Assembly: GCF_900113765.1 (NCBI RefSeq) | Contig: NZ_FOQO01000012.1 | Location: 152,711 to 216,710, forward strand | Direction of reading: 5' to 3' | Source: Parapedobacter indicus | GTDB lineage: Bacteria; Bacteroidota; Bacteroidia; Sphingobacteriales; Sphingobacteriaceae | Length of the DNA stretch: 64,000 bases | In this document: positions 57,101 through 64,000 of the stretch, piece by piece | How positions within the stretch are numbered: position 1 is the stretch's first letter | Layout: every line of letters starts with the position of its first letter | Position numbers and translations under genes: made by a program | Notes under the pieces: model-generated | The model's input: the letters and a program-made list of their open reading frames with translations, nothing else | Told to the model about the DNA's origin: nothing | Databases searched by the model: none

Positions 57101-60100
57101 GAGGATATTGAGACGGCACTCACCGGCATCAGCGTTGCCGATGTGGATGCAGGATCGGGTAATGTAACGGTGACCTTATCGGTTCCGAGCGGGTCGCTTT
57201 CAGCGACCAGCGGAGGCGGTGTTACCATTGGGGGTACCACCAGTGCCCTGACATTGAGCGGAACAATCGCGGATGTCAATGCGTTTATCGCTGCGAGCAA
57301 CGTGACATACACTACTGCGCTGAATACGGCGGGCAATGTAACGTTAACCGTGGAAATAGATGACAACGGCAACACAGGAACAGGTGCGGCCCAACAGGAT
57401 TCCGAAACGGTTACGCTACAGGTTACGGCAGTAAACGATGCGCCCGTGATAACGGCTCCGGCCACCATCGATGTCGATGAGGATGTATCTTCGGCGCTCA
57501 CCGGCATCAGCTTTGCCGACGTGGATGCGGAATCAGGAACCATAACCGTGACCTTATCCGTTCCGAGTGGGTCGTTGTCGGCGACAAGCGGAGGCGGTGT
57601 CACCCTTGGCGGGACCGCCAGCGCCCTGACATTGACGGGAACGATCGCGGACGTCGATGCGTTTATCGCTGCAAGTGGCGTGACGTACACCACCGCGCTG
57701 AATGCGACTGCCAATGTGACCCTTACTGTGGATATAGACGACAATGGCAATACAGGGGCTGGTGGATCACAATCTGTTACTGAAACGATTACGTTACAGG
57801 TTACAGCAGCCAACGATGCACCGGTACTGGATGACAGTGCTTCGCCCGCGTTGAACAGCGTCACGGAAGATGCAGCGGCCCCGATAAATGGTAGCACCGC
57901 TGGCAGCACGTTGGTATCTGCCCTTACCGGAGGCATCAGTGATGCCGACGCCGGAGCATCGCAGGGAATCGCGGTAATCGCGACCAGCGCACAGGGCACT
58001 TTCTGGTATTCACTCGATGGCGGCACGACCTGGACTTCCGTTCCTTCAGTGTCGGAGACTGCCGCATTGTTGCTTCAAACCGATGTGCGGGTATATTTCC
58101 AGCCCGTTTCCGATGTCAATGGCACGATCAGCGATGCACTTACATTCCGGGCGTGGGATCGCACTTCGGGCAGTAACGGCGGTACGGCCAACACAACAGT
58201 AAACGGCGGCGGGTCTGCATTCTCCACTGCCTCCGATGTCGTGTCTGTCGACATTACAGCCGTCAACGATGCCCCTACGGCAACCAACCTGACGCAGTCG
58301 AAGACCGCTGCGGAAGGTGGCAGTGCCGTTGCGCTGGACGATATCGTGGTGACTGACCCGGATGCGGGGGAGACGATCACCGCAACATTGACAATGAGTA
58401 ATCCGGCGGCTGGATCACTGAGCACGGGTACCTTTGGCTCTGCGACATCAACCTTCAACGCCGGTACGGGTGTATGGACGGTAACCGGCTCGGTGGCCGA
58501 TGTGAATGCGGCGCTGGCCGCGGTGGCCTTCACCCCTTCCGCGGATAACGACCAGAATTTTACGATTACGACGCGCATCCGCGACGTCGCAGATACAGGG
58601 CCTGCCGATGGTGCGATCAGTGTCGCCGTAGTCGATGTGACGCCGCCGACGGTAACGGCTGTAGAAGTGGCCGGCTCGCCTTCGGCGAATGCAGAGGCCA
58701 TCCAGTTTACCGTTTATTTTGATGAGGTGCCAGCGAATATCTCTACAAGTGATTTTGTCCTTACATCAACGGGTACGGCAAGCGCGAATATCGCTAGCAA
58801 CTTTCCGGTGAATGCCAATACCGTAACGGTGATAATTGACGAGATAAACGGTACGGGCACGTTGCGGCTGGATGTGAATGCGAACTCGGGGATTACCGAT
58901 ACGGACGGGAACGGCAATGGCACCAACGGTTTTGTACCGGCTTTCGCCGGCGGTGAATTGCATATCGTAGACCGAGATGCACCCGGAATACCGGCCGGCC
59001 TTGCGTTGGATGCTGCATCTGATTCCGGTACCGCCGCCGATGGCATAACGAACGATAATACACCGACCCTGAACGGGACGGCTGATGACGACGTGGCCAT
59101 AACGGTCACCTCCGATATGGACGGAGTGCTGGGTACCATCACGTCAGATGGCAGCGGCATCTGGAGCTATACGCCCACCACGTCGCTGACGGATGGCACG
59201 CATAACCTGACGGCCACGGCGACGGATGCTGCAGGGAATACTTCCGCAGCGTCCCCTGCACTGGAAATTACCATCGATATCACCCCGCATGCGAAGCCTT
59301 TACCTCCGGTGCTGGCGACGGCCTCGGATACGGGCGAAAGCAATACAGACAACATCACGTACCTGACCGACCTGACCCTGCAGGGAGAGGCCGGTTCGGT
59401 GGAGGCTAATGCACGGGTACATGCCCGCTCTGATCTGGAGGGTGGCCTGACCAATGCCACGGCCAATGCCGACGGCAGCTGGAGCCTGGATGTATCGGGC
59501 TTGGTGGAGGGTACCCACCAACTGCAGATTACAGCCACCGATGTGGCGGGTAACACAAGTGTCTACTCCGACGCGTTGACGGTAACAATTGACAGAACCG
59601 CCCCGCTTGTCAGCAGCGTAGCATTCGACCAGGCGAGCGTTACCGCGGCCAATCAGACCGCCATCAGCCTGAGCTTGGCCGGTGCGGAAACGGGTACCAA
59701 AGCGGCATTCACAATTACCGGCAACAACGGCGGTACGCCTGTCGCCGCTTCTGGATTGGCGGTCGGTTCGGCAACGCAGCAATTCACGGATATCAATGTG
59801 ACCAGCCTGAACGACGGAACACTGACGGTGGACCTGACACTGGTCGACATCGCGGGCAATGAATCCGCGGCGGTCACCACTACGATCAGCAAAGATGCGG
59901 ATGTGCCAACAGTATCCGGCGTGGTGATTGCCGATGGTTACTATGCCGAAGGCGATATCATCGCGGTGAGCATCACCTTCGATGACGATGTGACCGTGAG
60001 CGGTACGGGTTCCACGCTGGCGCTCGATATCGGCGGAACGATTCGACAAGCCAGCTTTGTGAGTGAAAATGCCGGCATACTGGTTTACCAATATACCGTA

Positions 60101-63100
60101 CAGGCCGGAGACCATACGGATGGCACGGGTGTACTTGTTCCCTCCAACGGTATTTCGCTCAATGGCGATATTATCCGTGATGCAGGAAACAATGATGCGA
60201 TCCTGACTTTCGTGCAGACCGGCAATGCCAACGCCCAAGTGGACACGGAGGCCCCGGTGGCGCCCGCCGTGTCGTCACCTGCGGCGGAAACGGTTGTAAA
60301 TGCGGATGATCATACCATCAGCGGAACACATGCGGAAAACGGCATTACCGTTAAGGTCTATATGGATACAGATAACGATGGGGCGGCGGACAATGCCCTG
60401 GCGCTGGACATGTCGGTAGTTGTTGACGGCACTTGGAGCCTAACTGCTCCGTTGGTAGCGGATAGCGAAAATGATTTTGTAATCATCGCGGAAGATGTGG
60501 CGGGTAATACCTCCGCTGCCATGGATGTGCCGACCATCGTGGAAGATTCGCAGGCCCCGGCGGCTCCGGCCGCACTTGACCTGCTGGCCGCCACCGATAC
60601 GGGGGTGAGTGACAGCGACAACCTGACCAGCAACAATGCGCCGATGCTGAGCGGTACGGCAGAACCCAACAGCACGGTAGTCCTGACCAGTGACCAGGAC
60701 GGCGTGGTGGGTACCGTTACGGCAGACGGATCGGGCAACTGGAGCATTACGGTTAGCCCGCTCAATGACGGTGTGCATGGCATTACTGCAACAGCAACCG
60801 ATGAAGCAGGCAATACAAGTGTTCTATCTGCGGCCCTGCATATCACGATTGATACCCAGGCACCGACACTGACCGCAATAGCTGACCAGTTTCTAGCCCT
60901 GAGGGGAACCAGCAGTTTGCTGGCGGTTACGTTGGGGGACGATGGCAGCTTGCCTGCAGACCTGGATTTGACTGCCACGAGTTCTAACCCGGATGTGGTA
61001 TCGCTGGCCGATATCGTGCTGGGCGGCTCGGGGGCAAATCGGACCGTGACGGTCGAAGCTTCCGGTTCGGGAACGACCACCATCACGTTGAGTGCGGAGG
61101 ATAAAGCCGGTAACACAGGCACGGCGGCCTTCACTGTGACAGTAAACAGTGCGCCGACAATAAGCGGTTCTCCGGCGTTGAGTGTGGATCAGGATACGGC
61201 CTACAGCTTTGTCCCAGTAGCGGAAGACATCGACGGGGATACGTTAACCTTCAGCATTACCAACAAACCCGCGTGGGCGAGCTTCGATACAGCCACGGGT
61301 GAACTCAGCGGCACGCCAGGCAATGGGGATGTGGGGGAGACCACAGGTATTGTAATGACGGTGAGCGATGGTTCGTTGAGTAGCAGCCTCCCGGCCTTTG
61401 ATGTGGAGGTGGTGAATATAAATGACGCACCGGTGATCAGCGGTATGCCAGCGACGAGTGTGGCGCAGGACATTGCCTACAGCTTTGTTCCGATGGCGGA
61501 AGACATCGATGGTGATGCGCTTACGTTTAGCATAACCAACAAACCAGACTGGGCGGATTTCAATACAGCCACGGGTGAACTGAGCGGCACGCCAAGCAAT
61601 GGGGATATAGGCATTACCGGAGGTATCGTTATCGAAGTGAGCGACGGTGAACTGGGTGCAGCGCTTCCGGCGTTTGAGCTGGAGGTCGTCACTGTTGATA
61701 CGGTTGCCCCTGAGGTTTTGGGCGTGATCGATGGGGGGATTTATAAGGTTGAGGTAATGATTGTCTTCAACGAAGGCACGGCGACGCTGAATGGTGAGCC
61801 CTTCACCTCGGGTACTGTGATTACGGAAGAAGATGAATATACGTTGGTGGTCACAGACGACGCAAGGAACGAAACTACGGTAAGCTTTGCAATAGACAAA
61901 ACCGGACCGGTTGTCACCGGCGTTGAAGACGGCGGGCTTTACGCCGGAACGACTACAGCATCTTTTGACGGGGGCACGGCCACATTGAACGGCGCACCGT
62001 ACGCGGCGGGCACGCCGATCACGGTGCCGGGTGCATACACGCTTACCGTTACGGATGCCGCGGGCAACGAGACCACGGTCCTCTTCACGATGGGAGCCCT
62101 TCCGGATGCCCCGGCGGGACTTTCGGCCACGGCTGGCAACCGGCAAGTGATGCTGGAGTGGGGGGCACCGGAAGGGGCCGTTCCGGAGGTCACCGATTAC
62201 ATGATCGAGTACTCGGGCGACGGCGGTTCCACCTGGACGGTACCGGAGCGTGAGGCGTCTTCATCGGCAAGGTCGCTGGTGATCGGCCTTACGAACAACC
62301 GCTCCTACCTGTTCCGTGTCTCGGCGGTGAACGCTGTGGGCACGGGAGCGGCCAGCGGCACGGCGGCGGTGATCCCGGCGGAACCGGTACCGGACGGGGA
62401 GGGTAACCTTCCAGAACCGGATCCGGGTGTTCCGGTGGTGGTGACTGACGGTAAGGTCGAGGCGGTGATGCTGGAAGTGGTGGACAGCGAATACCTGCGC
62501 CTGAGCGGCGAGGGCTATGCAATGGTACTGGCCTCGGTGGGCCCGGACGGGGAGCGCATCCCGATCTCGGCGATCGATGCCATCATCCGGCTGCTCAAAG
62601 GGAACGGGACGCAGGTTTACGTGGGCGGCAACGGTTTCGAGCCGGGAACGGTGGTGACGGTGTACCTGTTCTCCACCCCGGAATTGGTGGGCCACCTTCC
62701 GGTGGGCGCGGACGGCAGCTTCGGCGGCTCGCTTCCGGTTCCGGCGGACCTGGAGCTGGGCGAGCATACGCTGCAGGCTAACGGCGTGGTTGCCGGCGGT
62801 GGCGGCGAGCGTTCGGTATCCATCGGGCTGGAACTGGTCGATAGGAAGCCTCAGTGGCTGGCATTCGATGCGCTTGCTGACAGGGTGTATGGCGACGGCC
62901 CGATCGCACTGGAAGCCACGGCGACTAGCGGCTTGGCGGTGACCTACGCGGTAACGGACAGCGACGGCAACCCGACGGATATAGCGGTTATTGAAAACAA
63001 CAAACTTATCATTCACGGCGCGGGCGATATCGTGATCACGGCAGGGCAGGGGGGCAATGCGGACTACTCGGCAGCCCCGCCGGTGAGCCGAACGCTGCAC

Positions 63101-63898
63101 ATTGCCAAGGCGCCGCTTTCGGTGCGCACATCGGATGCTACGCGCGCCTACGGGGAGGCCAATCCTGCATTTGAACTGGACTATAGCGGCTGGATGAACG
63201 GTGAGGATGCCTCTTCGCTTGACCGGATACCTTCGGCAGCAACGGATGCAACGGAAACGAGCGTACCGGGCAGCTATGCCATCACGGTAAGCGGCGGAGA
63301 GTCGGCGGATTACGCATTCACCTACCACGGTGCCACATTGGCGGTCACGAAAGCAGGGCAGGCGATCACCTTCACGGCCCCCGGGGAGGTGAACCGGGAT
63401 GCGGGCAGCATCCAGCTGGATGTGTCGGCGAGCAGCGGGCTGCCGGTGACATTGAGCCTGGACGATCCGCAGGTTGCCGTATTGAGCGGCAGCACGCTGG
63501 ACATCCTCCGGTTGGGTACGGTGACGATCACCGCCACGCAGGCCGGCGACGGCAACCACGAAGCGGCCGAACCGGTAACGGTGACCATTGTTGTGACGGA
63601 TCGTTCCTCGGACTTTGCGGTACGTGTACATCCGGCGGTATCGCCGAACGGCGACGGGATCAACGAGTTCCTGATGGTGGAAGGTATAAAGGATTTCCCG
63701 GAGAACCGTGTGACGGTGATCAGCCGTAACGGGACGCTGCTGTGGGAAGCCGGCGGTTATGATAACGACCGGGTGGTGTTCCGCGGCGTCAGCACGGCGC
63801 AGCAGCAATTGCCCGCAGGCACGTACTTCTACATCGTGGAGGTGAAGGTGAACGGAAAATGGGAGCACCGGAAGGGATACTTTGCAATACGGTATTAG
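54182..63898 (+). CDS. giant T9SS-secreted adhesin: DUF4347, Ig/cadherin-like repeats, Fn3, MBG, CHU_C
   Basis: Protein of 3238 residues from the ATG at 54182 (54203 is an alternative). Signal peptide to about 31 (SPFSVSA). DUF4347 at about 95-245 (KEVLVVDQNIADYRQF, LHVVSHARAGELLLG, GGDLLLYGCELG, DVAASDNLTG), with H150 and C193 placed like a caspase-type dyad. Then Ig-like repeats with S-D-x-G-x-S-x-x-D-N-x-T-N-D-x-T-P motif (55.4-56.7 kb, again near 59.0-60.9 kb), cadherin-like units with VTAVNDAPVI (56.7-58.6 kb), two He_PIG-type units (61.2-61.7 kb), Fn3 (about 62.1-62.4 kb), MBG-type (about 63.1-63.3 kb) and a C-terminal CHU_C domain (VSPNGDGINEFL, GTYFYIVEVKVNG) that directs type IX secretion. 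An SprB-like surface adhesin, possibly for gliding or attachment. Confidence 0.9.
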   Translation: MSFTNRTMKSKRISTALMQLAMVASPFSVSAATSAYYSGRRGAYGSGSKTHWVDPALARISKGLVNNGSSRLSRMRELPLNGDGELAIRKVLVKEVLVVDQNIADYRQFSHLVKPGVELVEIPRDVDGLAFLMQALAQYDGLNALHVVSHARAGELLLGNARITADLLKNHSGFAGVVNRAVKTGGDLLLYGCELGKGEAGDEFLEVIKGSTHVDVAASDNLTGNAAFNGDWELEIQKGDIEAKPLANSVAMKDFTEVLQLSGTKTFVTWNGEYYSANPTKSWEGFTTYISTTGSNIEVISGTATDNLYVSILNADSKFFIRADPAGDAFGVSSINIATPDRGGNPATDVTIYGYEAGNAIPVVTKSNVDVASDSGTEIDLTTEITGTGSFANIVRLRIKQNNGDSFDLMSVTFTPVIDAPSVPDLMASSDRGSSNTDNLTNDTTPTFTGTAGAGTIVRLYANDVEVGSVTADGSGNWTITSAQLVEGTYDITARADDGNLSAPSSSLSVTIDVTGPVVSTPDLAATSDSGSSNTDNITNVRRPEFTGTAPAGTLVQLFIDNAGNGDATDPLNEIIGTGTAGAGETWSITSTVDLSPGTWSIKARGQDDAGNFGAASSSVNVTIDITPPAAVPAVPDLATGSDTGSSDSDNITNDTTPTFSGTHTANNVVRLYADGELAGSATANGSGIWTITSDALGAGTYSFTARGVDLAGNEGTSSNGLSVTIDTDKPAAPSTPDMDADSDTGSSDSDNNTDDTTPTFSGTGAEANATVYLYVNGVEVGESTADGSGNWSVTVSAGMALDAGDYFVVVRTIDAAGNLSDASGALPIHINTAPTANGNLSQTVSYTEDPGGSVALGDIVVSDIDPGEAITATLTLSDAAAGSLSTGTFGSATSTYNAGIGVWTVTGSVADVNAALAAVAFTPSADHDQNFTITTHIEDAAGTGPADGTISVEVTAVNDAPVITAPVAITVTEDIETALTGISVADVDAGSGNVTVTLSVPSGSLSATSGGGVTIGGTTSALTLSGTIADVNAFIAASNVTYTTALNTAGNVTLTVEIDDNGNTGTGAAQQDSETVTLQVTAVNDAPVITAPATIDVDEDVSSALTGISFADVDAESGTITVTLSVPSGSLSATSGGGVTLGGTASALTLTGTIADVDAFIAASGVTYTTALNATANVTLTVDIDDNGNTGAGGSQSVTETITLQVTAANDAPVLDDSASPALNSVTEDAAAPINGSTAGSTLVSALTGGISDADAGASQGIAVIATSAQGTFWYSLDGGTTWTSVPSVSETAALLLQTDVRVYFQPVSDVNGTISDALTFRAWDRTSGSNGGTANTTVNGGGSAFSTASDVVSVDITAVNDAPTATNLTQSKTAAEGGSAVALDDIVVTDPDAGETITATLTMSNPAAGSLSTGTFGSATSTFNAGTGVWTVTGSVADVNAALAAVAFTPSADNDQNFTITTRIRDVADTGPADGAISVAVVDVTPPTVTAVEVAGSPSANAEAIQFTVYFDEVPANISTSDFVLTSTGTASANIASNFPVNANTVTVIIDEINGTGTLRLDVNANSGITDTDGNGNGTNGFVPAFAGGELHIVDRDAPGIPAGLALDAASDSGTAADGITNDNTPTLNGTADDDVAITVTSDMDGVLGTITSDGSGIWSYTPTTSLTDGTHNLTATATDAAGNTSAASPALEITIDITPHAKPLPPVLATASDTGESNTDNITYLTDLTLQGEAGSVEANARVHARSDLEGGLTNATANADGSWSLDVSGLVEGTHQLQITATDVAGNTSVYSDALTVTIDRTAPLVSSVAFDQASVTAANQTAISLSLAGAETGTKAAFTITGNNGGTPVAASGLAVGSATQQFTDINVTSLNDGTLTVDLTLVDIAGNESAAVTTTISKDADVPTVSGVVIADGYYAEGDIIAVSITFDDDVTVSGTGSTLALDIGGTIRQASFVSENAGILVYQYTVQAGDHTDGTGVLVPSNGISLNGDIIRDAGNNDAILTFVQTGNANAQVDTEAPVAPAVSSPAAETVVNADDHTISGTHAENGITVKVYMDTDNDGAADNALALDMSVVVDGTWSLTAPLVADSENDFVIIAEDVAGNTSAAMDVPTIVEDSQAPAAPAALDLLAATDTGVSDSDNLTSNNAPMLSGTAEPNSTVVLTSDQDGVVGTVTADGSGNWSITVSPLNDGVHGITATATDEAGNTSVLSAALHITIDTQAPTLTAIADQFLALRGTSSLLAVTLGDDGSLPADLDLTATSSNPDVVSLADIVLGGSGANRTVTVEASGSGTTTITLSAEDKAGNTGTAAFTVTVNSAPTISGSPALSVDQDTAYSFVPVAEDIDGDTLTFSITNKPAWASFDTATGELSGTPGNGDVGETTGIVMTVSDGSLSSSLPAFDVEVVNINDAPVISGMPATSVAQDIAYSFVPMAEDIDGDALTFSITNKPDWADFNTATGELSGTPSNGDIGITGGIVIEVSDGELGAALPAFELEVVTVDTVAPEVLGVIDGGIYKVEVMIVFNEGTATLNGEPFTSGTVITEEDEYTLVVTDDARNETTVSFAIDKTGPVVTGVEDGGLYAGTTTASFDGGTATLNGAPYAAGTPITVPGAYTLTVTDAAGNETTVLFTMGALPDAPAGLSATAGNRQVMLEWGAPEGAVPEVTDYMIEYSGDGGSTWTVPEREASSSARSLVIGLTNNRSYLFRVSAVNAVGTGAASGTAAVIPAEPVPDGEGNLPEPDPGVPVVVTDGKVEAVMLEVVDSEYLRLSGEGYAMVLASVGPDGERIPISAIDAIIRLLKGNGTQVYVGGNGFEPGTVVTVYLFSTPELVGHLPVGADGSFGGSLPVPADLELGEHTLQANGVVAGGGGERSVSIGLELVDRKPQWLAFDALADRVYGDGPIALEATATSGLAVTYAVTDSDGNPTDIAVIENNKLIIHGAGDIVITAGQGGNADYSAAPPVSRTLHIAKAPLSVRTSDATRAYGEANPAFELDYSGWMNGEDASSLDRIPSAATDATETSVPGSYAITVSGGESADYAFTYHGATLAVTKAGQAITFTAPGEVNRDAGSIQLDVSASSGLPVTLSLDDPQVAVLSGSTLDILRLGTVTITATQAGDGNHEAAEPVTVTIVVTDRSSDFAVRVHPAVSPNGDGINEFLMVEGIKDFPENRVTVISRNGTLLWEAGGYDNDRVVFRGVSTAQQQLPAGTYFYIVEVKVNGKWEHRKGYFAIRY

Positions 63899-63920
63899 TG
63901 AATAAGGGGAAAAAAGATAT

Positions 63921-64000
63921 ATGAAACGGAAATTACTGATCATGGCATCGGCGTTACTGTGTACGTCGGTTGCCACCTACGGCCAACAGGCCCTGACACA
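63921..64000 (+). CDS. start of a PorP/SprF-type gene (partial)
   Basis: ATG at 63921 opens a frame to the window edge: MKRKLLIMASALLCTSVATYGQQ, a clean signal peptide. The position directly after a CHU_C adhesin is where PorP/SprF family outer-membrane proteins are found in Bacteroidota, which pair with the adhesin during type IX secretion. The family assignment is inferred from context; only 26 residues are visible. Confidence 0.6.
   Translation, partial: MKRKLLIMASALLCTSVATYGQQALT

Noticed and set aside
62261..63976. 571-codon minus-strand open frame under the adhesin, with similar long antisense frames at 56968-58026 and 61244-62146
   Set aside because: These are shadows of GC-rich repeat coding sequence; no start signal, low-complexity Arg/His/Val composition and no domain.
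1..64000. tRNA or rRNA genes
   Set aside because: No cloverleaf with a conserved T-arm or rRNA-like sequence was noticed in the intergenic regions; a covariance scan was not possible.

Overview
The window reads as chromosome of a Bacteroidota bacterium, most likely a Sphingobacteriaceae-type soil or water organism (inference from gene content; no rRNA or tRNA is present to confirm it). The evidence is four SusC/TonB receptors (three with SusD partners), an ECF sigma/FecR pair, DUF4374/PepSY iron-uptake genes, a LytTR two-component system, a type IX secretion C-terminal domain and several promoters of the TTTG-N19-TAnnTTTG form typical of the phylum.

Layout. 1-2.7 kb: the end of a surface-polysaccharide region (sugar epimerase, WecA/MraY-like initiating transferase, WxcM-like cupin), plus a divergent Tat-signal gene cut by the left edge and an unlisted 40-residue membrane peptide. 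2.9-15.5 kb: a complete sensing-and-uptake locus: ECF sigma factor, FecR anti-sigma factor, creatinase-like pita-bread hydrolase, phosphotriesterase-like hydrolase, RhaT-like permease, STN-bearing SusC, SusD and a Tat-exported TIM-barrel-like protein. Its substrate is unknown. 16-22 kb: an iron/siderophore operon (TonB receptor, DUF4374 lipoprotein, two small membrane proteins, PepSY membrane reductase).

22-26.2 kb: an accessory patch of three convergent modules, each an Rpn-type PD-(D/E)XK nuclease gene facing an XRE-type gene, in increasing states of completeness. The last nuclease gene has a candidate internal start for its C-terminal domain and is followed directly by a free-standing duplicate of exactly that domain. 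This resembles the RpnL/RpnS toxin-antitoxin arrangement and is the most interesting item here. A structured-RNA candidate and a hairpin-covered small ORF follow.

26.4-32.2 kb: thioredoxin-like lipoprotein/periplasmic protein plus SusC/SusD. 32.2-34.6 kb: small secreted protein, unknown cytoplasmic protein and AraC regulator on the minus strand. 35-38.2 kb: small peptide ORFs, an LpxL/HtrB-like acyltransferase, a four-TM sensor kinase and a LytTR regulator, a possible peptide-signalling cassette. 38.2-41.9 kb: small accessory/phage-like genes (excisionase-like HTH, orphan MNT nucleotidyltransferase, DUF6266, DUF5675, two small proteins) interleaved with two helically phased DNA repeat arrays of 11 bp and 10 bp period.

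41.9-53 kb: a glycan locus built around a GntR regulator: divergent CE15-type esterase, then N-acetylneuraminate-lyase-family aldolase, HEAT-like protein, sialidase-fold protein, SusC, SusD and MFS transporter, closed by a strong terminator. 53.3-64 kb: a sulfotransferase, a 3238-residue secreted adhesin (DUF4347, Ig/cadherin-like repeats, Fn3, MBG, CHU_C sorting domain) and the start of what is probably a PorP/SprF gene.
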